Shown here one piece after another: positions 50,330-58,765 of a stretch of 64,000 bases of DNA (positions within the stretch are counted from its first letter, which is position 1; every line of letters starts with the position of its first letter). Under the pieces are notes generated by a model. The model was not told the origin of the DNA and ran no database searches. It saw nothing but the letters and a program-made list of their open reading frames with translations. The stretch comes from Bradyrhizobium elkanii USDA 76 (lineage in GTDB: Bacteria; Pseudomonadota; Alphaproteobacteria; Rhizobiales; Xanthobacteraceae). The stretch lies in contig NZ_CP066356.1 of NCBI RefSeq assembly GCF_023278185.1, positions 8,796,001 through 8,860,000 of the forward strand. Reading direction: 5' to 3'. Made by a program: the position numbers and the translations under genes.

Positions 50330-51232
50330 ATGGGCCAGTTGATCACGGTCGAGGAGCTGCCGCGCTACGCTCCCGGCGAGCTGAAGCTGGATAGCGCCTC
50401 GGTCGGGAGGAACGATTTCCGGCTGCGCATCTTCCGCTATGCGCCGTCCGACATCTGGGTCCCGCCATCGGAGAACTTCCTCCTCGTGCTCTATCGCGAC
50501 GGCACGACGTCGATGAACCGCCGTGTCACCGGCGCATGGAAGCAGGATCACGTCGGTCGCGGCGTCACGTCGCTCATGACGCGCGCAGAGCCGTCAAGCT
50601 GGCACTGGAAGAATGACATCGAGGTCAGCCATTTCTACATCTCCCCTGCCCTCATGACGAAGACCGCGAGCGATGCCTTCGACCGCGACGCCGAAACGAT
50701 CGAGATTCACGACCTGCTCAAGGTCGAAGACCCGATGCTGACCTGGATCAACGATCAAATGGTCCAGGAAGTTGCCGCGGGCGGTCCCGGTGGCCGGCTC
50801 TGCTATGATGCGCTGGCGCTGCAGGCGAGCGTGCACATCCTGCGGAAATATGCGGCGATCGAGTTCAAGATGCCCTGCGCGCAAGGACGCTTTCGCCCGG
50901 CGCATGCCCGGCTGATCGAAGACTATATCGAGCAGAACATCTTCCGGAACATCACGCTGGAGGAGCTCGCGAACATCTGCAATTGCACGCCGGTCCAGTT
51001 CGCCCGCAAATTCCGCGTGCATTACGGCATGCGGCCGCACGCCTATGTCCTGCGGCGCAAGGTCGAGCATGCGTGCCAGCATCTGCGCAAGGACCGCGTC
51101 GCGCTGAAGGAGATCGCGTTGCTCGCCGGTTTCGCCGATCAAAGCCACCTCAATCGCGTCTTCCGGCAGCACATGAACGTCACGCCGGCGGAATATCGCC
51201 GGCAGGTCTGCGAGCACACCGTCCAGGCGTGA
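50330..51232 (+). CDS. AraC-family transcriptional regulator
   Basis: A 300-residue regulator. The N-terminal half (about 1-190) is an effector-binding region without clear homology; residues 200-295 hold two helix-turn-helix motifs: LEELANICNCTPVQFARKFR and LKEIALLAGFADQSHLNRVF, then RQHMNVTPAEYRRQV. Start: ATG with GGGAGGAGG 9 nt upstream; a longer frame from 49982 overlaps the monooxygenase coding start and is rejected. Divergent from the monooxygenase gene, it likely responds to a ketone or product. The intervening 292 bp hold no gene. Confidence 0.92.
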   Translation: MGQLITVEELPRYAPGELKLDSASVGRNDFRLRIFRYAPSDIWVPPSENFLLVLYRDGTTSMNRRVTGAWKQDHVGRGVTSLMTRAEPSSWHWKNDIEVSHFYISPALMTKTASDAFDRDAETIEIHDLLKVEDPMLTWINDQMVQEVAAGGPGGRLCYDALALQASVHILRKYAAIEFKMPCAQGRFRPAHARLIEDYIEQNIFRNITLEELANICNCTPVQFARKFRVHYGMRPHAYVLRRKVEHACQHLRKDRVALKEIALLAGFADQSHLNRVFRQHMNVTPAEYRRQVCEHTVQA

Positions 51233-51251
51233 GACTGGGCCAGCGACGGCC

Positions 51252-52286
51252 TCACACCGGCGGCGGATTGAGGCGCGCAAAACCTTCCTGGATTCGGTAG
51301 GGGTAGTACGGATAGGCCGGCATCACCGCGCTCGCGCGGTCGAGACGCGCGATCTGGTGCGCCGAGAGCGACCATCCGACTGCGCCGAGATTGTCGCGAA
51401 GCTGTGCCTCATCGCGCGCGCCCATGATCACCGACGATACGCTCGGCCGCGTCAGCAGCCAGGCAATCGCAACCTGCGGCACGCTGCGGCCGGTCTCGGC
51501 AGCCACAGCGTCCAGCGCATCGACGATGGCATAGAGCTTCTCGTCGTCGACCGGCGGCCCGAACTGCGCGGTCTCGTGCAGGCGGCTGTTGGTCGGCAAC
51601 GGCTGGCCGCGCCTGATCTTGCCGGTGAGGCGGCCCCAGCCGAGAGGGCTCCAGACCAGCGCGCCGACGCCCTGGTCGAGCGCGAGCGGCATCAGCTCGG
51701 ATTCATAGTCGCGGCCGACCAGCGAATAATAGACCTGGTGCGCCACATAGCGCGGCCAGCCGTGCCGCTCTGCGACACCGAGCGATTTCATCAGATGCCA
51801 GCCGGAAAAATTCGAGGCGCCGACATAGCGCAGCTTGCCGGCACGCACGAGCGCGTCGAGCGCCGACAGCACCTCGTCGACCGGCGTGAAGGCATCGAAG
51901 GCATGAAGCTGCAGGAGATCGATATAGTCGGTGCCGAGCCGCTGCAGCGCAGCGTCGACCGCGGCGACGAGACGGTATCGCGACGTGCCGGCATCGAGCG
52001 GACTGTCGCCCATCGGCAGGCCGGTCTTGGTCGAGATCAACACCTGGTCGCGGCGGCCCTTGATCGCGGCGCCGAGGATCTCCTCCGACGCGCCGTTCGA
52101 ATAGACGTCGGCGGTGTCGAACAAATTGACGCCGGCCTCGAGGCAGATGTCGATCAGCCGTCGCGCCTCGCTGGCGCCGCTGCGGCCCCAGGCCGAAAAC
52201 AGCGGTCCCTGTCCACCGAACGTGCCGGTGCCGAAACTGAGCACGGGGACTTTCAGGCCGGATGCACCGAGATTGCGGTATTCCAT
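51252..52286 (-). CDS. Aldo/keto reductase
   Basis: A 344-residue NADPH-dependent reductase of the YajO/YghZ-like group. Catalytic Asp and Tyr in NLFDTADVYSNGASEEILGA, Lys in VLISTKTGLP, His in LLQLHAFDAFTP, and cofactor loop IMGARDEAQLRDNLGAVGWS. It reduces aldehydes or ketones to alcohols in the cytoplasm. Start: ATG before EYRNLG with AAGGGAG 7 nt upstream; an ATG two codons earlier touches that box. The MFS gene on the same strand ends 22 bp upstream, so the two are probably co-transcribed and share the LysR regulator. Confidence 0.92.
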   Translation of the reverse strand: MEYRNLGASGLKVPVLSFGTGTFGGQGPLFSAWGRSGASEARRLIDICLEAGVNLFDTADVYSNGASEEILGAAIKGRRDQVLISTKTGLPMGDSPLDAGTSRYRLVAAVDAALQRLGTDYIDLLQLHAFDAFTPVDEVLSALDALVRAGKLRYVGASNFSGWHLMKSLGVAERHGWPRYVAHQVYYSLVGRDYESELMPLALDQGVGALVWSPLGWGRLTGKIRRGQPLPTNSRLHETAQFGPPVDDEKLYAIVDALDAVAAETGRSVPQVAIAWLLTRPSVSSVIMGARDEAQLRDNLGAVGWSLSAHQIARLDRASAVMPAYPYYPYRIQEGFARLNPPPV

Positions 52287-52308
52287 GGTCATGCTCCCTT
52301 GATCCGAT

Positions 52309-53490
52309 TCATTCCGCCGGGCACTGCGCGGCGAGCGCGATCGGCCGATCGAGCCGCAGGCTCCACAGCGCAAGCACCAGGCCGATTGCAGTGATGACGG
52401 CGGCCACCAGCGGCAGCGCGCCGAGGCCAAGGCCGCGATCGATGGTGACGCCGCCGGCCCAGGCGCCGAGCGCGTTGCCGAGATTGAAGGCCGCGATGTT
52501 CAGGCTGGAGGCCAGCGTCCGTCCTTCGACGCCGGCGGCTTCGAGCACGCGGAGCTGCAGCGGCGCGACGGTCGCGAACGCGGCGATGCCGAGAACGAAC
52601 AGCAGCACGACCGCCAATGCCTTGATCGAGACGACCGCCGTCAGCGTGACGAGCACGGCGGCGAGGCCACCGAGCGACACCAGCAGCGCGCGGGCAAGTC
52701 CCTTGTCGGCGAGCCGTCCGCCCGCGACGTTGCCGATCGCAAGGCCGGCACCGAACACCAGCAGGATCGGCGACACCGCGGCGTCGGAGAAGCCGGTGAG
52801 CCGCGTCAGGATCGGCTGCACATAGGTGAAGACCGCGAACAGCCCGCCGAAGCCGAACACCGTCATGGCAAGTCCGAGCAGGACCTGCGGGCGGCCGAGC
52901 ACGGCGAGCTCCTCGCGCAGCGGCGCGGGCTTGTCGTTGGCGCCGACATGGCCGGGGACCAGCACCGCCAGCACGATGAACGCGATCACGCCGATCGCCG
53001 CCACCGCCCAGAACGCCGCGCGCCAGCCGAGCATCAGGCCGAACCAGGCGCCGAAGGGCACGCCGAGCAGGGTCGCGAGGGTGAGCCCGATAAACATCGT
53101 GGCGATTGCCGAGGCGCGCTTGTCTTCCGGGACGAGGCTTGTCGCCACCACCGATCCGACGCCGAAGAAGGTGCCGTGCGCCAGCGAGGTGAGAATGCGC
53201 GCCGCCATCAAGAGCCCGTAGCTCGGCGCCAGCGCACACGCCGCATTGCCGAGCGTGAAGATCGCCATCAGCGCCAGCAAGACCGCCTTGCGCGGCATCC
53301 GCCGCGTTGCCAGCGTCAGGATCGGCGCGCCGACGAACACGCCGAGCGCATAGCCGGAGATCAGCAGGCCAGCCGCGGATACCGATACCTGCATGTCGGC
53401 GGCGACCTGCAGCAGCAGTCCCATGATGAGGAATTCGGTGGTGCCGATGCCAAAGGCACCGGCGGTCAAGGCAAGGACTGCAGCAGGCAT
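52309..53490 (-). CDS. MFS transporter, drug or sugar efflux type (DHA1)
   Basis: A 393-residue protein with about 12 transmembrane helices. First helices ALTAGAFGIGTTEFLIMGLL; the motif-A loop GAPILTLATRRMPRKAVLLA; and the central GRPQVLLGLAMTVFGFGGLF. It matches the AraJ/YdhP-type efflux group driven by proton motive force. Substrate unknown. Start: ATG with GGAGCGACAC upstream. Divergent from a LysR-type regulator (100-bp gap) that is its likely controller; the aldo/keto reductase follows 22 bp downstream. Confidence 0.9.
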   Translation of the reverse strand: MPAAVLALTAGAFGIGTTEFLIMGLLLQVAADMQVSVSAAGLLISGYALGVFVGAPILTLATRRMPRKAVLLALMAIFTLGNAACALAPSYGLLMAARILTSLAHGTFFGVGSVVATSLVPEDKRASAIATMFIGLTLATLLGVPFGAWFGLMLGWRAAFWAVAAIGVIAFIVLAVLVPGHVGANDKPAPLREELAVLGRPQVLLGLAMTVFGFGGLFAVFTYVQPILTRLTGFSDAAVSPILLVFGAGLAIGNVAGGRLADKGLARALLVSLGGLAAVLVTLTAVVSIKALAVVLLFVLGIAAFATVAPLQLRVLEAAGVEGRTLASSLNIAAFNLGNALGAWAGGVTIDRGLGLGALPLVAAVITAIGLVLALWSLRLDRPIALAAQCPAE

Positions 53491-53578
53491 GTGTCGCTCC
53501 GGACAAAAGGATTCCGCAAAGCGAGATAGCGGTCCGGGCCGGGAAGGATTAGAATGGCCGCAATCCAATCATTTGTGA

Positions 53579-53590
53579 CTTGAATTCAAG
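53579..53590. promoter_or_regulatory. 12-bp palindrome abutting the LysR start codon
   Basis: CTTGAATTCAAG ends directly at the ATG of the LysR gene, leaving no room for a ribosome site. It fits the T-N11-A style of LysR-type boxes and could be the autoregulatory site, or the start codon may be leaderless. Confidence 0.4.
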
Positions 53591-54547
53591 ATGGCCCGCA
53601 CAGACACCAACCGCTCCGGCGAGATGGACGTATTCGTCCGCGTCGTCGATCTCGGCGGCTTCACGGCTGCCGCGAACAGCCTGCGCCAGACGCCGTCCGG
53701 CGTCAGCAAGCTGGTCTCGCGGCTCGAGACGCGGCTCGGCACGCGGCTGGTCAACCGCACCACGCGCAAGCTGCAGCTCACCGAGGAAGGCCAGGCCTTC
53801 TACCAGCGCGCCCAGCGCATCCTCGCCGATATCGACGAGGCCGAACGCGAGGCCGCCTCATGCGTGCCGCGCGGCCATCTCACCGTGAACAGCAACATCC
53901 CGTTCGGCATGCTGCATGTGATGCCGCTGCTGCCGCGCTTCATGCGCGAACATCCCGACATCACGCTCGACATCGTGCTGACCGACACGCTGGTCGATCT
54001 GATGCAGGAGCGCGCCGACGTCGCGATCCGCGCCGGGCCGCTCGGCGCCTCACGGCTGATCGCGCGCAAGCTCGGCACCAGCCGCATGGCGGTGGTCGCC
54101 GCGCCGTCCTACCTCTCCCGCTTCGGCACACCGAAGACGCCGGCCGACCTCGCCGCCCATCGCGGCATCGGCTGGACCTTTCCGCGCAGCATTCGCGGCT
54201 GGCCGTTCCGCCGCGCTGAACGGATCGAGGAAGCGCTGCCGCCGCCGGTCGCCCGCGTCAGCGACGGCGAAGCCGCGCGTCAGCTCACGCTCGGCGGGAT
54301 CGGACTGGGCCGGCTGGCGCTGTTCCACATCGGCCCCGACATCGAGGCCGGGCGTCTGGTGCCGGTGCTGCAAAACCTCAATCCCGGCGACCGCGAGGAC
54401 ATCCATGCGGTCTATGTCGGCCATGCCGGCCCGCTGCCGGCGCGGGTCCGCGCTTTCATCGATTTTCTCGCACAGCACATCCGCATCGGCGATCCCTCGC
54501 TGCGGCGCGGCGCTGATGGAAGATGGAAAGTCGTGGGCGACAAGTGA
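53591..54547 (+). CDS. LysR-family transcriptional regulator
   Basis: A 318-residue regulator. N-terminal helix-turn-helix at about 11-70 (FVRVVDLGGFTAAANSLRQT; PSGVSKLVSRLETRLGTRLV, then NRTTRKLQLTEEG) and a periplasmic-binding-like effector domain (NIPFGMLHVMPLLPRFMREH; GRLALFHIGPDIEAGRLVPV). Typical LysR length. Divergent from the MFS/aldo-keto reductase pair. The start codon abuts a palindrome. An SRPBCC gene begins 7 bp after the stop and is probably co-transcribed. Confidence 0.93.
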   Translation: MARTDTNRSGEMDVFVRVVDLGGFTAAANSLRQTPSGVSKLVSRLETRLGTRLVNRTTRKLQLTEEGQAFYQRAQRILADIDEAEREAASCVPRGHLTVNSNIPFGMLHVMPLLPRFMREHPDITLDIVLTDTLVDLMQERADVAIRAGPLGASRLIARKLGTSRMAVVAAPSYLSRFGTPKTPADLAAHRGIGWTFPRSIRGWPFRRAERIEEALPPPVARVSDGEAARQLTLGGIGLGRLALFHIGPDIEAGRLVPVLQNLNPGDREDIHAVYVGHAGPLPARVRAFIDFLAQHIRIGDPSLRRGADGRWKVVGDK

Positions 54548-54554
54548 GCATGCG

Positions 54555-55043
54555 ATGACGCACGAGCCCCCGGCCTTCCAGTCCGTCACCGAAACGATCC
54601 GCATCGCTACCGAGCCAAAGCATGTGTGGGACGCGATCATGGACCCCAATGCGGGCGTGAGATGGCGCAATGCGCATTTCAGGACCGATTGGCGGATCGG
54701 CGCGCCGATCGAGATCGAGGCGGAGATCGGCGCAAGGCGCTATCGCGACAAGGGCCGCGTCCTCCATGTCGAGCCGCCGATGCGGCTCGCATACTCCTAT
54801 TGGTCGCAGGTCTCCGGCCTGCCGGATGTTCCGCAATCCTATGCGACGATCACGATGACGCTCGTGCCTGACGGCGGCGAAACGGTGCTGACCGTCACCC
54901 AGCAGGTGCCGCCTTCGCCGATCCGCCGCGGAAGCGGCTGGGAAATCGGGCCCGACTCAGGCGCCAAACACGTTGCCTTCTACTGGCGCATGACGCTGCC
55001 GCGCCTGAAGCACGCGGTCGAGCAAGGACGCGCCCCGCAGTAG
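54555..55043 (+). CDS. SRPBCC (AHSA1-like) domain protein
   Basis: A 162-residue single-domain protein: FQSVTETIRIATEPKHVWDA, then GRVLHVEPPMRLAYSYWSQV and TITMTLVPDGGETVLTVTQQ. This is the helix-grip fold that binds hydrophobic ligands or, in Aha1-like members, Hsp90. The ligand is unknown. It begins 7 bp after the LysR stop codon, suggesting one transcript. Short ATG frame at 54550 is out of phase and ignored. Confidence 0.82.
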   Translation: MTHEPPAFQSVTETIRIATEPKHVWDAIMDPNAGVRWRNAHFRTDWRIGAPIEIEAEIGARRYRDKGRVLHVEPPMRLAYSYWSQVSGLPDVPQSYATITMTLVPDGGETVLTVTQQVPPSPIRRGSGWEIGPDSGAKHVAFYWRMTLPRLKHAVEQGRAPQ

Positions 55044-55048
55044 CGCGC

Positions 55049-55798
55049 CTAGGCCCGCTTCAGCAGGAAGAGCTGCGTGACATAGGGGAACACCACTTCG
55101 TCGGCGTCGCCGAGACCGGCCTCACGCAGGATGCTGCCGGTCTTGTCGCGCAGGATCGCCTTCTCCGCATCGGGGAGATTGGCGACATAGCTCGTCGATG
55201 CGATGCGCTCGAAGACATCCTGTCGCCTCATCCGGTGCGGATGATCCTGCACGATTTCCCTCTCGAGCACGAAGCGCGGGTCCTTCAGGATCCAGCGCCA
55301 GCGTCCGGTCCGTTGCCGGGGCGTGTCGCCCGCATAGCCCTCGATCATGACGGACAACGCCTCGACCCACGGCGTGCGGTCATCCCGGTTGTTCCAGACC
55401 AGCGCAAGCGTCCCGCCGGGATGCAGCAGCCGCGCGATCTCGGCGACCGACGCCTCGTTGTCGAACCAGTGAAACGCCTGGGCGCAGGTGACGAGGTCGA
55501 CGCTGCCGGTTTCGAGGTTGATCGCATCGGCGCGCGCGTTGATGACCTCCACCCCGGCTTCCCTGGCCAGCCTGGCCGACATCTCGGCGACGGGCTCGAC
55601 CGCGACGAGGTGCGCTGTCGCGGGCAAATGCTGCAGCAGCAGGCGGGTGAACTTGCCGGTTCCGGCACCGAGGTCGACGACACAGCGCGCGGCCGCAAGC
55701 GGCAGCGCGGCGACGATCTCCGCAGGGTAGCTCGGTCGGCCCGCCTCGTAGGCGGCGACCGCGACACGATAGTTCTCGGCAGTGGGGTTCAGTGTCAT
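55049..55798 (-). CDS. Class I SAM-dependent methyltransferase
   Basis: A 249-residue methyltransferase: motif I CVVDLGAGTGKFTRLLLQHL, acidic loop VAVEPVAEMSARLAREA, and TCAQAFHWFDNEASVAEIAR. The HWF block is typical of the group that includes trans-aconitate- and ubiquinone-type methyltransferases, but the substrate is not evident. The start ATG has GGAGAAGCAAC upstream. Convergent with the SRPBCC gene (5 bp apart). Confidence 0.87.
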   Translation of the reverse strand: MTLNPTAENYRVAVAAYEAGRPSYPAEIVAALPLAAARCVVDLGAGTGKFTRLLLQHLPATAHLVAVEPVAEMSARLAREAGVEVINARADAINLETGSVDLVTCAQAFHWFDNEASVAEIARLLHPGGTLALVWNNRDDRTPWVEALSVMIEGYAGDTPRQRTGRWRWILKDPRFVLEREIVQDHPHRMRRQDVFERIASTSYVANLPDAEKAILRDKTGSILREAGLGDADEVVFPYVTQLFLLKRA

Positions 55799-56137
55799 TG
55801 TTGCTTCTCCTGCGTGCCAACCGTCCGCGGTGCGATCCGCGGAACGGTATAGAGCAGCGCCTGCACAGGACTGGAAGAGCGCGTCGATTCAAAATCCGCT
55901 GAAGACCTCTCACCTTTGCGTCAGCGCGCAGCTCCGCTACCCCCTGTTGAAGGTGCACGCATTTTGAATGATTGGCTTCGGCGGGTTTCGCATGGCAACC
56001 TTTACGCGCTTGTGTTGCGTCAACGGCGCAGTTCCAGGTTGCAAGTTGCGGTTGGCTGAACGACAGTTCGCGATGGCGGACGCGGTCTGTCGCGCTTGTG
56101 CGGGACAAGCCCGATCCCGCCCCGCACCGGAGCGACC
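55799..56137. other. Gene-free divergent region before glucose dehydrogenase
   Basis: 339 bp between the methyltransferase (minus) and gcd (plus). Frames present have no ribosome site or protein-like composition. A possible gcd promoter lies in the TTGCAAG-containing stretch near 56038. Confidence 0.45.
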
Positions 56138-58513
56138 ATGCAGCGATCCAGGGCAGTCTTCATCACGGCGACCGTCTACGCCTTGATCGGCCTCGTCCTC
56201 GCCGGCGGCGGCATTTGGCTCGCCGCATTGGGTGGATCCATCTTCTACATTGTCCTCGGCGTCGGCGTTCTCGCCACGGCTATGCTGCTGCTGGCGCAAC
56301 GCCATCAGGCGTTATGGCTGTTTGCGATCGTGCTGCTCGGCACGCTGGCGTGGGCCGTCTATGAGGTGCGGTTCGACTGGTGGCCGCTCGCGGCGCGTGG
56401 CGACGTCGTCTTCCCCATGGCGCTTTGGTTGCTCACGCCGGTGATCGTTCGCGCCCTGACACGAAGCGGCCCGGTGCCTTACATGCGCGCGACGGCGCCG
56501 CTCTGGATCGGCGTCATCGCTGCTGCGGCGGTGCTCATCGCCGGGCTGCTGTCCAGCTATCACGACATCAACGGCACGATTGCCGAGTCCGGCTCTGCCG
56601 CGCCGCAAAGCGAAGCCGACCCGCAGCCGGACGGCGACTGGCGCGCCTATGGACGCACGCAATTCGGACAGCGCTATTCGCCGCTGAAGCAGATCACGCC
56701 TGACAATGTCGGCAACCTCAAGGTCGCCTGGACCTTCCGCACCGGCGACGTGGCGACGCCGGAGGATTCCGGCGAGACGACCTTCGAGGTCACCCCGATC
56801 AAGGTGCGCGATACGCTCTATCTCTGCTCGCAGCACCAGGTGCTGTTCGCGCTCGACGCCAAGACCGGCACGGAGCGCTGGCGCTACGACCCCAAGCTCG
56901 TGCACAACAAGACGTTCCAGCACATGACCTGCCGCGGGGTCTCCTATCATGAAACCGCGCAGGGCGCCGTCGACAGCAGCGGCAATCCAGCGCCGGCCGA
57001 ATGCCCGCGGCGGATCTTCCTGCCCGTCAATGACGGCCGCATGATCGCGCTCGATGCCGACAGCGGCAAGCTCTGCGAGGGTTTCGCCGATCACGGCATC
57101 CTCGACCTGCAGGAGGGGATGGGAATCAAGACCGCCGGCTTCTTCGAGCCGACGTCGCCGCCGGTCGTCAGCGACAAGATCCTGGTCGTGGCCGCCGCGG
57201 TGATCGACAATTATGCGGTCGAGGTGCCGTCGGGCGTGATCCGCGGCTTCGATGTCTACACCGGCAAACTGGTCTGGGCCTGGGATTCCGGCGCGGCGGA
57301 CGAGAACGCATTGCCGTCGCCGACGCGGCACTACACCAACGGGTCGCCGAATTCCTGGATCACGGCCTCGTTCGATCCGAAATTGAATCTGGTCTACATC
57401 CCGACCGGCAACAACGGACCGGACATCTGGGGCGGCAATCGCGATGCGCTGGTCGAGCGCTATTCCAGCGCCATCGTCGCGCTTGATGTCAACACCGGCA
57501 AGCGCGCCTGGTCGTACCAGACCGTGCATCACGATCTCTGGGACATGGACGTTCCCTCGCAACCGAGCCTGGTCGATGTGACGACGGCCAAGGGCGTCGT
57601 TCCCGCGCTGATCCAGCCGACCAAGGTGGGCAACATCTTCGTGCTCGACCGCAGGACCGGCGAGCTGATCGTGCCGGCGCCGGAGCGCGCGGTGCCGCAA
57701 GGGCCGGCGCCCGGCGACCGCTCGGCACCGACCCAGCCGTTCTCCGAACTGACCTTCCGCCCGGAGGCGAAGCTGACCGGCGCCGACATGTGGGGCGGCA
57801 CGATCTTCGACCAGCTACTGTGCCGGATCATGTTCCACCGCTTGCGCTACGAAGGCACCTTCACGCCGCCGTCGTTGCAGGGCACGCTGGTCTTTCCGGG
57901 CAATCTCGGCATGTTCGAATGGGGCGGCATCGCGGTCGATCCGGTCAGGCAGATCGCGATCGCCAATCCGATGTCGCTGCCGTTCGCCTCAAGACTCATT
58001 CCGCGCGGCCCGCAGAATCCTCCGGCGCCGACCGCCGAGAAGCCGGTCGGCAGCGAGGTCGGGGTGCAGCCGATGTATGGCACGCCGTTCGGGGTGGGTA
58101 TCTCGAGCTTCCTCTCGCCCTTCTCCGTGCCGTGCTACCGGCCGCCATGGGGCTCGATGGCCGCAATCGACCTGAAGACGATGAAGATCGTCTGGCAACA
58201 TCCCAACGGCACGATCCGGGACACCACGCCGCTGCCGCTTCCATTCAGGATGGGCGTGCCGATGCTGGGCGGTCCGATCACCACCGCCGCCGGCGTTGCG
58301 TTCTACACCGGGACCTATGAGTACACGATCCGGGCCTACGATGTGCGCAACGGCAAGGTGCTCTGGGAGGATCGCCTGCCGGCCGGCGCCCAATCGACGC
58401 CGATGAGCTACGAGGCTGGCGGCAAGCAATACGTCGTCACCGCGGCCGGCGGCCACGGCTCGTTCGGCACCAAGCGCGGCGACTACGTCATCGCCTACGC
58501 ATTGAAGGATTGA
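56138..58513 (+). CDS. gcd: Membrane-bound PQQ-dependent glucose dehydrogenase
   Basis: A 791-residue quinoprotein. About five N-terminal transmembrane helices (residues 1-150) are followed by the PQQ beta-propeller in the periplasm: RAYGRTQFGQRYSPLKQITP, WRYDPKLVHNKTFQHMTCRG, WGGNRDALVERYSSAIVALD, SYQTVHHDLWDMD and the end YGVAFYTGTYEY-like block AGVAFYTGTYEYTIRAYDVR. Length equals E. coli Gcd (796). It oxidises glucose, or quinate/shikimate in related enzymes, in the periplasm and passes electrons to ubiquinone. Start: ATG with CGGAGCGACC upstream. No pqq genes are nearby, so the cofactor is made elsewhere or taken up. Followed by a palindrome. Confidence 0.94.
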   Translation: MQRSRAVFITATVYALIGLVLAGGGIWLAALGGSIFYIVLGVGVLATAMLLLAQRHQALWLFAIVLLGTLAWAVYEVRFDWWPLAARGDVVFPMALWLLTPVIVRALTRSGPVPYMRATAPLWIGVIAAAAVLIAGLLSSYHDINGTIAESGSAAPQSEADPQPDGDWRAYGRTQFGQRYSPLKQITPDNVGNLKVAWTFRTGDVATPEDSGETTFEVTPIKVRDTLYLCSQHQVLFALDAKTGTERWRYDPKLVHNKTFQHMTCRGVSYHETAQGAVDSSGNPAPAECPRRIFLPVNDGRMIALDADSGKLCEGFADHGILDLQEGMGIKTAGFFEPTSPPVVSDKILVVAAAVIDNYAVEVPSGVIRGFDVYTGKLVWAWDSGAADENALPSPTRHYTNGSPNSWITASFDPKLNLVYIPTGNNGPDIWGGNRDALVERYSSAIVALDVNTGKRAWSYQTVHHDLWDMDVPSQPSLVDVTTAKGVVPALIQPTKVGNIFVLDRRTGELIVPAPERAVPQGPAPGDRSAPTQPFSELTFRPEAKLTGADMWGGTIFDQLLCRIMFHRLRYEGTFTPPSLQGTLVFPGNLGMFEWGGIAVDPVRQIAIANPMSLPFASRLIPRGPQNPPAPTAEKPVGSEVGVQPMYGTPFGVGISSFLSPFSVPCYRPPWGSMAAIDLKTMKIVWQHPNGTIRDTTPLPLPFRMGVPMLGGPITTAAGVAFYTGTYEYTIRAYDVRNGKVLWEDRLPAGAQSTPMSYEAGGKQYVVTAAGGHGSFGTKRGDYVIAYALKD

Positions 58514-58540
58514 GCCGCTTCATCGGGGCCGTCATTTTCC

Positions 58541-58673
58541 TTCTCCTTCCCCCTGAAAGGGGAAAGGTCGGGATGGGGGTCAGCCGCAGGCGATGCTCTC
58601 TACGGAGGGAGCGGATCCCCACCCACTTTGCTCTGGTGAGCAAAGCGACCTCCCCTTTCCAAGGGGAGGTGGA
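58541..58673. repeat. Palindrome TCTCCTTCCCCCTGAAAGG…CCTTTCCAAGGGGAGG
   Basis: TTCCCCCTGAAAGGGGAAAG facing CTCCCCTTTCCAAGGGGAGG, with inner GATGGGGGTCAGC / GCGGATCCCCACCC. Lies between gcd and the Hsp70 gene, same strand. Confidence 0.72.
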
Positions 58674-58765
58674 ACTGGCCCAGCAGGATAGCGTCCAGAC
58701 GGGTTGGCAAATCCGGCCAAAGCCGCTAAAGGTCCGCCCCCTTTCACAGACAATCCGAGCATGAC

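Noticed and set aside
55968..56364. Short plus-strand frames before gcd
   Set aside because: Arg/Cys-rich, no ribosome site, and they overlap the start of the glucose dehydrogenase gene.
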